NCBI RefSeq assembly: GCF_048564905.1
Contig: NC_133002.1
Span: 28,634,501 to 28,698,500 of the forward strand
From: Vicugna pacos
Lineage: Eukaryota > Chordata > Mammalia > Artiodactyla > Camelidae
Direction of reading: 5' to 3'
DNA: 64,000 nt
The number at the start of each line of letters is the position of its first letter. Position 1 is the stretch's first letter. The notes below the pieces were generated by a model. That model saw only the letters and a program-made list of their open reading frames with translations. It was not told the DNA's origin and ran no database searches. The position numbers and the translations under genes are program-made. Shown piece by piece: positions 51,091 to 63,605 of this stretch.

Positions 51091-54000
51091 AACCCAGAGA
51101 GATTGTTTCTCCTACAACCCGTTCCCTTTCTGCTAGATGAACGAACGTCTCTTCACACGCTCAGTTCTGAAATTTAAGCGTGTGTGAAAGCCGTCCTTCA
51201 CCTAGCTTTTTGAGAACACAAAGTTTTTGTTCAGTTTCAATCTCCACTCCATACATATATGTGGGGAGGTACAAGCTCCAAGGCGGTTTTACAGTGAATT
51301 CTGCAGGAATTTCAAACCGGCACTAGGAAACACACTGAAAAAACAGAGTGAGTGTTTCCCTTGCAACCCGTTCCATTTGTGCTAGATGAACGAACGTCTG
51401 TCCACATGTTCAGTTCTGAGAGTTAAGCGTGTGTGAAAGCCGTCCTTCACCTAGCTTGTTGGTAACACAAAGTTTCTCTTCATTTGCAAACTCCAATAAA
51501 TACATAAATATGGGGATGTACAAGTTCCAAGCCGGTTTTACAGTGAAAATATTAGGAACTTCAAAACAGCACTAGGAAACACACTGAGAACCCAGAGTGA
51601 ATGTTTCTATTACAAAACGTTCTCTTTGTGCTAGATGAATCAACGTCTCTCCACACGCTCAGTTCTGAGAATAAAACGAGTGTGAAAGCCGACCTTCACC
51701 TAGCTTGTTTTGTACACAAAGTTTCTCTTAAATTACATACTCCACTTAATACATATATATGGGGAGGTACAATCTCAAAGTTGGATTTACAGTGAAAACA
51801 ACAGGAAATTCAAAACGGCACTAGGAAACACACTGAGAAAACAGAGAGAGTGTTTATCCTGCATCCAGTTCCCCTTTTGCTTGATGAAATAAACTCTCTC
51901 AACATGCTCAATTCATAGAATTAAGCTTGTGTGAAAGCCTCCCTTCACCTAGCTTTTTGGGAACACAAAGATATATTTCAGTTGAAAACTCCACTCCATA
52001 CATATATATGGGGAGGAACAAACTCCAACTAGGTTTTACAGTGAAAACTGCAGAATTTTCTAAGCTGCATTAGGAAACACACTGAGATCCCAGAGTGAAT
52101 GTTTCCCCTGCAACACATTCCATTTGTGCTAGATGAACGAACATTCTTCACATGATCCGTTCTGAGAGAAAAGCGTTTGTGAAAGCCGTTCTTCATGTAG
52201 CTTGTTGGGAACACAAAGTTTCTCTTCAGTTGACATCTCCACTCCATACATATATATGGGTAGGTTCAAGCTCCAAGTCGGTTTTACAGTGAAAAATGCA
52301 GGAACTTCAAACCGACACTAGGAAACCACTAAGAAACCAGAGTGAGTGTTTCTCCTGCAACCCGTTCCATTTGTGCTAGATGAATGAACGTCTCTCCACA
52401 TGCTCAGTTCTGAGAGTTAAGCGTGTGTTAAAGCGAGCCTACACCTAGCTTGTTGGGAAAACAAAGTTTCTCTTCAGGTGCATACTCCACTCCATACATA
52501 TATATGGTGAGGTACAAGTTCCAAGTCGGTTTTACAGTGAAAACTGCAGGAACGTCAAACCAGCACATGGAAACAAACTGAGAAAACAGAGGGATTATTT
52601 CTCCTGCAACCAGTTACATATGTGTTAGATGAACGAACGTCTCTCCACATGCTCAGTTCTGAGAGTCTTGCATGTGTGAAAGCCGTCCTTCACATAGCTT
52701 GTTGGGAACACAAAGTTTCTCTTCAGTTGCTAACTCGACTCCATACATATATATGGGGAGGTAAAAGCTCCAAGTCAGTTTTACAGTGAAAACTGCAGGA
52801 ACTTCAAACCGGCACTAGGAAACACACTGAGAAAAGAAAGTGAGGGTTCTCCTGCAACCAGTTCAATTTGTGCTAGATGAACGAACGTCTCACCACATGC
52901 TCAGTTCTGAGATTCAAGCGTGAGTGAAAGCCGTCCTTCACCTACCTTTTTGGAACACAAAGTTTCTTTTCAGTTGCAAACCACTCCATACATATATATG
53001 GGGAGGTACAAGCTCCAAATCGGTTTTACAATAAAAACTGCAGGAACTTCAACACGGCACAAGGAAACACACTGAAACCAGAGTGTATGTTTCACTTAAA
53101 ACCCGTTCACTTTGTGCTAGATGAAAGAACGTCTCTCCACATGCTCAGATCTGAGAGTTAAGCTTGTGTGAAACCAGTTCTTCACATAGCTTGTTGGGAA
53201 CACAAAGTTTCTCTTCAGTTGAAAACTCCACTCCATACATATATATGGGGAGATACCAGCTCCAAGGCGATTTTACTGTGAAACCTGTAGAAACATCAAA
53301 CCAGCACTAGGAAGCACACTGAGAAATCTGAGTGAGTGTTTCTCCTGCAAACAGTTCCCTTTGTGCTAGATGAACGATCGTCTCTCCACATGCTCATTTC
53401 TGAGATTTAAGCGTGTGTCAAAGCCGTCCTTCACCTAGCTTGTTGGGAACACAAAGTTAGTTTTCAGTTGCAAACCACTGAATACATATATATGGGGAGG
53501 TACAAGCTCCAAGTCGGTTTTACAGTGAAAACATCGGGAACTTTAAGCTGGCACTAAGAAACACACTGAGAAACTAGAGTCAATGTTTCGCCTGAAACCC
53601 ATTTATTTGTGCAAGATGAACCAAAGTCTTTCCACATGCACATTTCTGAGAGTTAACCGTGTGTGAAAGCCGTCCTATACCTAGCTTGTGGTGAACACAA
53701 AGTTTCTCTTCAGTTGCAAACTCCACTCCATACATAAATATGGGGAGGTACGAGCTCCATGTCAGTTACATTGAAAGCTGCAGGAACTTCAAACCGGCAC
53801 TGGGAAACACACTGAGAAACCAGAGTGAGTGCTTCGCCTGCAATTCATTTCCTTTTTGCTAGGTGAACCAAAGTCTCTCCACATGCACAGTTTTGAGAGT
53901 TAAGCATGTGTGAAAGGCGTCCTTCACCTAGCTTGTTGGGAACACAAAGTTTCTCTTCAGTAGAAATCTCCACTGCATACATGTATATGGTGATGTATAA

Positions 54001-56046
54001 GCTTCAAGTCGGTTTTACAGTGAAAACTGCAGGAACTTCAAACCGGCAATAGGAAACACACTGAGAAAATATTGTGAGTGTTTGCCTGCAAAAATTTCCA
54101 CTTGGGCTAAATGAACGAACGTCTCTCCACATGCTCATTTCTGAGTGTTATGCGTGTGTGAAAGCCATCCTTCACCTAGCATGTTGGGAACATAAAGTTT
54201 GTCTTCAGTTGCAAACTCCACTCCATATGTATATGTGGGTAGGTACCAGCTCCAAAACGGTTTTACAGTGAAAACTGCAGGAAATTCAAACCGGCACAAG
54301 GAAACACACTGAGAAACCAGAGTGAATGTTTCTCCTGCAAGCCGGTCCCTTTGTGCTAGATGAACGAACGTCTCTCCAAACGCTCGCTTCTGATAGCTAA
54401 GCTTGTGTGAAAGCCTTACTTCACAAAGAATGTTGGTAACACAAAATTTCTCTTCAGTTGCAAACTCCACTCCATATATATATGGGGAGGGCAAGCTCCA
54501 AGTCGGTTTTACAGTGAAAACTGCAGGAACTTCAAACCGGCAATAGGAAACAAACTGAGAAACCAGAGTGAGTGTTTCTACTACAACTCGTTCCCTTTGT
54601 GCTAGATGAAACAACATCTCTCAACACGCTCAGTTTTGAGAGTTAAACGAGTGTGAAAGCCGTCCTTCACATAGCTTGTTTTGTACACAAAGTTTCTCTT
54701 CAGTTGCATACTCCACTCCATACATATATATGGGGAGGTACAATCTCAAAGTTGGATTTACAGTGAAAACTACAGGAACTTCAAAACGGCACTAGGAAAC
54801 ACACTGAGAAAACAGAGTGAGTGTTTCCCTTGCAACCAGTTCCCCTTTTGCTTGATGAAATAAAGTCTCTCCACATGCTCAATTCATAGAATTAAGCGTG
54901 TGTGAAGGCCTCCCTTCACCTAGCTTGTTGGGAACACAAAGGTATACTTCAGTTGAAATCTCCACTCCATACATATATATGGGGAGGAACAAGCTCCAAC
55001 TAGGTTTTACAATGAAAGCTGCAGAATTTTCTAAGCCGCATTAGGAAACACAGTGAGATCCCAGAGTGAATGTTTCCCATGTAACCGATTCCCTTTGTGT
55101 TAGATGAACGAACTTTCTCCACATGATCCGTTCTGAAAGAAAAGCGTTTGTGAATGCCGTACTTCATGTAGCTTGTTGGGAACACAAAGTTTCTCTATAG
55201 TTGACAACTCCACTCCATACATATATATGGGTAGGTTCAAGCTCCAAGTCGGTTTTACAGTGAAAACTGAAGGAACTTCAAACCACCACTAGGAAACACA
55301 CTGAGAAACCAGAGTGAGTGTTTTACCTGCAACAATTCCCCTTTTGCTTGATGAAACATCGTCTCTACACAAGCTCAGTTCTGAGAGTTCAGAATGTGTG
55401 AAAGCCTTCATTCACCTAGCTTGTTGGGAACACAAAGTTTCTCTTTAGTTACAAACTCCATTCCATATATATATATGGGGAGGTAAAAGTTCCAAGTCGG
55501 TTTGACACTGAAAACTGCAGGAACTTCTAACCGGCACTATTAAACACACTGAAAAATTAGAGTGAGTGTATCCCTTGCAACCCGTCCCCTTTGTAATATG
55601 AACGAACGTCTCTCCACATGCTCAGTTCTGAGAGTTAAGCGTGTGTGAAAGCCGTCCTTCACCTAGTTGTTGGGAACACAAACTTTCTCTCCAGGTGCGA
55701 ACTCCAATCCATACATATATATGGGGATGTACAAGCTCCAAGTCGGTTTTACAGTGAAAACTGCAGGAACTTCAAAACGTCACTAGGAAACACACTAGAA
55801 CCCAAAGTGAGTGTTTCTCCTACATCCCGTTCCCTTTGTGCTAGATGAACCAACGTCTCTCCACACGCACAGTTCTTAGAGTTAAACGAGTGTGAAAGCC
55901 GTCCTTCACTTAGCTTGTTTTGTATACAAAGTTTCTCTTCAGTTGCATACACCACTCCATACATATATATGAGGAGGTACAATCTCAAATTCGAATTTAC
56001 AGTGAAAACTACAGGAACTTCAAAACGGCACTAGGAAACACACTAG
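51091..56046 (+). repeat. 4,956-bp unit, tandem copy 2
   Basis: Identical to 46135-51090 at all points compared, including GAATTC at 51296 and the odd 'catacatgtatatggtgatg' near 53978. It ends where 'cactagaacccagag' passes into 'tgagtgtttctcctacattc'. The lack of any seen difference over 20 monomers makes it much younger than its surroundings, or an assembly duplication. Confidence 0.95.
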
Positions 56047-56149
56047 AACCCAGAGTGAGTGTTTCTCCTACATTCCGTTCCCTTTGTGCTACATGAACGA
56101 ACGTCTCTCCACATGCTCAGGTCTGAGAGTTAAGTGTGTGTGAAAGCCG

Positions 56150-57640
56150 TCCTTCACTTAGCTTGGTTTGTAAACAAAGTTTCTCTTCACTTGCATACTC
56201 CACTCCGTTCAAATATATGGGTAGGGACAAGTTCCAAGTTGGGTTTACAGTAAAAACTGAAGGAAATTCAAACCGGCACTAGGAAGCACACTGAGAAACC
56301 AGAGTGAGTGTTTCTCCTGCAACCCGTTCCCTTTGTTCTAGATGAATGAACGTCTCTCCACATGCTCAGTTCTGAGAGTCAAGCGTGTGTGAATGCCGCC
56401 CTTCACTTAGCTTGTTGGGAACACAGTGTTTCTCTTCAGTTGCCAACCCCAATCCATGCATATATATGGGGAGGTACAAGCTCCAAGTCGGTTTTACTGT
56501 GGAAACTGCAGGAACGTGAAACCGGCACTAGGAAACACACTGAGAAACCAGAGTGAGTGTTTCCCCTGCAACCAGATCACCTTTTGCTTGATGATACTAC
56601 ATCTCTCCACATGCTCAATTCATAGACTTAATCGTGTGTGAATGCCTCCCTTCTCCTAGCTTGTTAGGAACACAAAAGTATACTTCAGTTGCAATATCGA
56701 CTCCATATATATATGGGGAGGTACAATCTCCAACTACGTTTTATAGTGAAAATTGCAGAAAATTCTAAGCCGCATAAGGAAACACACTGAGATCCCAGAG
56801 TGAATATTTCTCCTGCAACCCATTCCGTTTCTGCTAGATGAACGTACGTTCTCCACATGATCGGTTCTGAGAGGAAAGCGTTTGTGAAAGCCGTCCTTCA
56901 CGTACCTTGTTGGGAACACAAAGTTTCTATTCAGTTGCCAAGCCTACCCCATATATATATATGTGGAGGTTCAAGCTCCAAGTCGGTTTTACAGTGAAAA
57001 ATGCAGGAACTTCAAACCGGCACTAGGAAACACACTGGGAACCCAGAGAGATTGTTTCTCCTACAACCCGTTCCCTTTCTGCTAGATGAACGAACGTCTC
57101 TTCACACGCTCATTTCTGAAAGTTAAGCCTGTGTGAAAGCCGTCCTTCACCAAGCTTTTTGAGAACACAAAGTTTTTGATCGGTTTCAAACTCCACTCCA
57201 TACATATATGTGGGAAGGTACAAGCTCCAAGGCAGTTTTACAGTGAATTATGCAGGAACTTCAAACCGGCACTATTAAACAAACTGAAAAACCAGAGTGA
57301 GTGTTTCCCCTGCATCCCGTTCTCTTTGTGCTAGATGAACGAACGTCTTTCCACATTCTCAGTTCTGAGAGTTAAGCTTGTGTGAAAGCCATCCTTCACC
57401 TAGCTTGTTGGGAAAAAAAAGATTCTCTTCAGTTGCCAACTCCAATCCATAAATATATATGGGTAGGGACAAGCTCCAAGTCGGTTTTACAGTGAAAACT
57501 GCAGGAACTTCAAACTGGCACTAGGAAACACACTGAGAAACCAGAGTGAGTGTTTCTCCTACAACCCGTTCCCTTTGTGCTAGATGAACGAACGTCTCTC
57601 CACACGCTCAGTTCTGAGACTCAAGCGTGTGTGAAAGCCG
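56150..57640 (+). repeat. Array block related to 45244-46500
   Basis: The first 890 bp follow 45244-46134, and the next few hundred bases follow 46135 onward with increasing difference. It includes an F-like monomer near 57180-57250 whose EcoRI site is changed ('gaattatgcagg'). Just left of 57640 the units are ordinary, then the 55.87-kb-distant copy begins. Confidence 0.75.
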
Positions 57641-57642
57641 TC

Positions 57643-60600
57643 CTTCACCTAGCTTGTTGGGAACATAAAGTTTCTCTTCAGTTGAAATCTTCACTGTATA
57701 CATATATATGGGGAGGTACAAGCTCCAGGTTGGTTTTACAGTGAAAACTGCAGGAACTTGACACCGGCACTAGCAAACACACTGAGAAACCAGAGTGAGT
57801 GATTCTCCTGCAACAAATTCCGTTTGTACTAGATGAACGTACGTCTCTCCACATGTGCATTTCTGAGAGTTAAGCGTGTGTGAAAGCCATACTTCACTTA
57901 CTTTGTTGGGAAAACAGTTTCTCTTCATTTGCAAACTCCACTCCATACATATATATGGGGAGGTACAAGCTCCAAGTCGCTTTTACAGTGAAAACTGCAG
58001 GATTTTCAAACCTGCACTAGGAAACACACTGAGAAACCAGAGTGAGTGTTTCTCATGCAACCCATTCCCTTTTTGCTAGATGAAAAAACGTCTCTCCACA
58101 TGCTCAGTTCTGAGAGTTAAGCATGTGTGAAAGCCGTCCTTCACCTAACTTGTTGGGAACACAACGTCTCTTCAGTTGCAAACTCCACTCCATTCATATA
58201 CATGGGTAGGTACAAGCTCCAAGTCGGGTTTACCGTGAAAACTGCACAAACTTCAAACAGGCAGTAGGAAACATAGTGAGAAACCAGAGTGAGTGTTTTT
58301 CCTGCAACCCGTTCCCTTTGTGCTAGATGAACGAACGTCTCTCCACATGCTCAATTCTGAGAGTTAAGCGTGTGTGAAAGCCGTCCTTCACCTAGCTTGT
58401 TGGGAACACAAAGATTCTGTTCAGTTGCAAATTCCACCCCATACATATATATGGGGTGGTACAAGCTCCAAGTCGGTTTTACAGTGAAAACTGCAGGAAC
58501 TTCAAACCGGCACTAGGAAACACACTGACAAACCAGAGTGAGTGTTTCTCCTGCATCTCGTTCCCTTTGTGCTAGATGAACCAACGTCTCTCCACACGCT
58601 CTGTTCTGAGATTTAAACCAGTGTGAAAGCCGTACTTCACCTAGCTTGTTTTGTACACAAAGTTTCTCTTCAGTTGCATACACCACTCCATACATATACA
58701 TGGGGAGGGACAAGTTCCAAGTCGGGTTTACATTGAAAACTGAAGGAACTTCAAACCGGCACTAGGAAACACACTGAGAAACCAGAGTGAGTGTTTCCCC
58801 TGCAAACAGTTCCCCTTTTGCTTGATGAAACAACACCTCTCCACATGCTCAATTCATAGAATTAAGGGTGTGTGAAAGCCTCCCTTCACCTAGTTTGTTG
58901 GGAACACAAAGGTATACATCAGTTGCAATATCCAATCCATAAATATATATGGGGAGGTACAATCACCAACAAGGTTTTACTGTGAAAACTGCAGAATATT
59001 CAAAGCCGCATTAGGAAACACACTGAGATCCCAGAGTGAATGTTTCGCCTGCAACCCATTACCTTTCTGCAAGATGAACGAACGTCTCTCCACACGATCA
59101 GTTCTGACAGTTAAGCATGTGTGAATGCCGTCCTTCACCTAGCTTTTTGGGAACACAAAGTTTTTGTTCGGTATTAAACTCCACTCCATACATATACGTG
59201 GGGAGGTACAAGCTCCAAGGCGGTTTTACAGTGAATTCTGCAGGAACTTCAAACCGGCACTATTAAACACACTGAAAAACCAGAGTGAGTGTTTCCCTGC
59301 ATACCGTTTCATTTCTGCTAGATGAACGAACGTCTCTCCACATGCTCAGTTCTGAGAGTTAAGCGTGTGTGAATGCCGTCCTTCACCTAGCTTGTTGGGA
59401 ACACAAAGATTCTCTTCAGTTGCAAACTCCCCTCCATACATATATATGGGGATATACAAGCTCCAAGTCGGTTTTACTGTGAAAACTGCAGGAACTTCAA
59501 AACGGCACTAGGAAACAAACTGAGAAGCAGAGTGAGTGTTTCTCCTATAACTCGTTCACTTTGTGCTACATGAACCAACATCTCTCAACACGCTCAGTTC
59601 TGAGAGTTAAACGAGTGTGAGAGCCGTCCTTCACATACCTTGTTTTGTACAAAAAGTTTCTCTTCAGTTGCATACTCCACTTCATACATATATATGGGGA
59701 GGGATAATCTCAAAGTTGGATTTACAGTAAAAAATACAGGAACTTCAAAACGGCACTAGGAAACACACTGAGAAAACAGAGTGAGTGTTTCCCCTGCAAC
59801 CAGTTATCCTTTTCCTTGATGAAATAAAGTCTCTCCACATGCTCAATTCATAGACTTAAGCGTGTGTGAAAGCCTCCCTTCACCTAGCTTGTTGGGAACA
59901 CAAAGGTATACTTCAGTTGAAATCTTCACTCCATACATATATATGGGGAGGAACAAGCTGCAACTAGGTTTTACAATGAAACCTGCAGAATTTCCTAAGC
60001 CGCATTAGGAAACACACTGAGGTCCCAGAGTGAATGTTTCCCTGCAACCGATTCCCTTAGTGCTAGATGAACGAAAGTTCTCCACATGATCCGTTCTGAA
60101 AGAAAAGCGTTTGTGAAAGCCGTCCTTCATATAGCTTGTTGGGAACACAAAGTTTCTCTTCAGTTGACAACTCCACTCCATACATATATATGGGTAGGTT
60201 CAAGCTCCAAGTTGGTTTTACAGTGAAAACTGCAGGAACTTCAAAGAGGCACTAGGAAACACACTGAGAACCCAGAGTGAGTTTTTCTCCTGAAACCCGT
60301 TCCCTTTCTGCTAGATGAACGAACGTCTCTCCACACGCTCAGTTCTGACAGTTAAGCATGTGTGAATGCCGTTCTTCACCTAGCTTTTTGGGAACACAAA
60401 GTATTTGATCGGTTTTAAACTCCAATCCATACATATATGTGGGGTGGTACAAGCTCCAAGGCGGTTTTACAGTGAATTCTGCAGGAACTTCAAACCGTCA
60501 CTATTAAACACACTGAAAAACCAGAGTGATTGTTTCCCCTGCATCCCGTTTCCTTTCTGCTAGATGAACGAACGTCTCTCCACATGCTCAGTTCTGAGAG

Positions 60601-61272
60601 TTAAGCGTGTGTGAATGCCATCCTTCACCTAGCTTGTTGGGTACACAAAGTTTCTCTTCAGTTGCAAACTCCACTCCATACATATATATGGGGATATACA
60701 TGCTCCAAGTCGGTTTTACTGTGAAAGCTGCAGGAACTTCAAAACGGCACTAGGAAACACACTGAGAACCCAGACTGAGTGTTTCTCCTACAACCCGTTC
60801 CATTTGAGCTAGATGAACGAACGTCTCTCCACACCCTCAGTTATGAGAGTTATATGAGTGTGAAAGCCGTCCTTCACTTAGCTTGTTTTGTACACAAAGT
60901 TTCTCTTCAGTTGCATAAACCACTCCATACATATATATGGGGAGGGACAATTTCCAAGTCGGGTTTACATTGAAAACTGAAGGAACTTCAAACCGGCACT
61001 AGGAAACACACTGAGAAACCAGAGTGAGTGTTTCCCCTGCAACCAGTTCCCCTTTTGCTTGATGAAACAACATCTCTCCACATGCTCAATTCATAGACAT
61101 AAGCGTGTGTGAAAGCCTCCCTTCACCTAGCTTGTTGGGAAAACAAAGGTATTCTTCAGTTGCAATATCGACTCCATAAATATATATGGGGAGGTTCAAG
61201 TTTCAACTAGGATTTGCAGTGAAAATTGCAGAAAATTCTAAGCCGCATTAGGAAACACACTGAGATCCCAGA
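57643..61272 (+). repeat. Copy of 1771-5402
   Basis: It is the right-hand partner of the long-range pair. EcoRI-marked F monomers lie at 59233 and 60473, 1,240 bp apart as in the left copy (3363 and 4603). Differences noted include 'gatgaaaaaacg' for 'gatgaaagaacg', 'aacaagg' for 'aactagg' and 'ataccgtttcattt' for 'atcccgtttccttt'. The sharp right end at 61272 is followed by related, but not co-linear, A-B-C and C units. Confidence 0.9.
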
Positions 61273-63605
61273 GTGAATGTTTCTCCTGCAACCATTCCCT
61301 TTGTGCTAGATGAACGAACGTTCTCCACATGATCCGTTTTGAGAGAAAAGCGTTTGTGAAAGCCGTCCTTCATGTAGCTTGTTGGGAACAAAAAGTTTCT
61401 CTGCAGTTGACAACTCCACTCCATATATATATATGGGTAGGTTCAAGCTCCAAGTCTGTTTTACAGTGAAAACTGCAGGAACTTCAAACCGGCACTAGGA
61501 AACACACTGAGAAACCAGAGTGACTGTTTCTCCTGCAACCTGTTCCGTTTGTGCTAGATGAAAGAACGTCTCTCCACATGCTCATTTCTGAGAGTTAACC
61601 GTGTGTGAAAGCCAGCCTTCACCTAGCTTGTTGGGAACACAAAGTTTCTCTTCAGTTGCAAACTCAACTCCATATATATATGGGGAGGTACAGGCTCCAA
61701 GTCGGTTTTACAGTGAAAACTGCAGGAACTTCAACAGGCACTAGGAAACACAGTGAGAAACCTGAGTGCGTGTTTCTCCTGCAACCAGTTCCCATTGTGC
61801 TAGATGAACGAACGTCTCTCCAAACACTCACTTCTGATAGCTAAGCTTGTGTGAAAGCCTTACTTCACATAGACTGTTGGGAACACAAAGTTTATATTCA
61901 GTTGCAAACTCCAATCCATACATATATATGGGTAGGTTCAAGCTCCAGGTCGGTTTTATAGTGAAAAATGCAGGAAATTCAAACCGGCACTAGGAAACAC
62001 ACTGAGAACCCAGAATGTGGGTTTCTCCTACAACCCGTTCCCTTTGTGCTAGACGAACGAACGTTCTCCCCATGATACGTTCTGAGAGAAAAGCGTTCGT
62101 GAAAGCCTTCCTTCATGTATCTTGTTGCGAACACAAAGTTTCTCTTCAGTTGACAACTCCACTCCATACATATATATGGGTAGGTTCAAGCTCCAAGTCG
62201 GTTTTACAGTGAAAACTGCAGGAACTTCAAACCGGCAATTGGAAACAAACTGAGAAACCAGAGTGAGTTTTTCTCCTATAACACATTCCCTTTTTGCTAA
62301 ATGAACCAACGTCTCTCAACACGCTCAGTTCTGAGAGTTAAACGAGTGTGAGAGCCGTCCTTCACATAGCTTGTTCTGTACACAAAGTTTCTCTTCCGTT
62401 GCATACTCCACTCCATAAATATATATGGGGAGGTACAATCTCAAAGTTGGATTTAGAGTGAAAACTACAGGAACTTCAAAACGGCACTAGGAAACACACT
62501 GAGAAAACAGAGTGAGTTTTTCCCCTGCAACCAGTTCCCCTTTTGCTTGATGAAATAAATTCTCTTCACATGCTCAATTCATAGAATTCAGCGTGTGTAA
62601 AATCCTCCCTACACCTAGCTTGTTGGAAACACAAAGGTATACTTCAGTTGAAATCTTCACTCTATACATATATATGGGGAGGAACAAGATCCAACTAGGT
62701 TTTACAGTGAAACATGCAGAATTTTCTAAGCCGCAATAGGAAACACACTGAGATCCCAGAGTGAATGTTTCCCCTACAAAACATTCCTTTTGTGCTAGAT
62801 GAATGAGCGTTCTCCACATGATCCGTTCTGAGAGAAAAGCGTTTGTGAAAGCCGTCCTTCATGAAGCTTGTTGGGAACACAAAGTTTCTCTTCAGTTGAC
62901 AACTCCACTCCATACATATATATGGGTAGGTTCAAGCTCCAAGTCGGGTTTACAGTGAAAACTGCAGGAACTTCAATCCGGCACTAGGAAACACACTGAG
63001 AAACCTGAGTGAGTGTTTCCCTGCAACCCGTTCCCTTTGTGCTAGATGAACGAACGTCTCTCCACATGCTCAGTTCTGAGAGTTAAGCGTGTGTGAAAGC
63101 CGTCCTTCACCTAGCTTGTTGGGAACACAAAGTTTCTCTTCAGTTGCAAACTCCACTCCATATATATATGGGGAGGTACAGGCTCCAAGTCGGTTTTACA
63201 GTCAAAACAGCAGGAACATCAAAACGGCACTAAGAAACAGACTGAGAAACCAGAGTTAGTGTTTCTCCTACAACCCGTTCCCTTTGTGCTGGATGAACGA
63301 ACGTCTCTCCACATGCTCAGTTCTGAGAGTTAAGCGTGTGTGAAAGTCGTCCTTCAGCTAGCTTGTTGGGAACACAAAGATTCTCTTCAGTTGCAAACTC
63401 CACTCCATACATATATATGGGGAGGTACAATCTCAAATTCGGATTTACAGTGAAAATTACAGGAACTTCAAAACAGCACTAGGAAACACACTGAGATCCC
63501 AGAGTGAATGTTTCCCCTGCAAGCCATTCCCTTCGTGCTAGATGAACGAACGTTCTCCACATGATCCGTTCTGAGAGAAAAGCTTTTGTGAAAGCAGTCC
63601 TTCAT
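61273..63605 (+). repeat. Shuffled relatives of 5.4-7.1 kb
   Basis: Units resemble those at 5650-7100 in mixed order. There are C-type units near 61300-61445, 61900-62190, 62800-62935 and 63540-63605, an A-B-C cassette near 62370-62935, and the 'ctcacttctgatagctaagc' unit near 61828. Agreement is moderate, with no long exact match. Confidence 0.72.
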
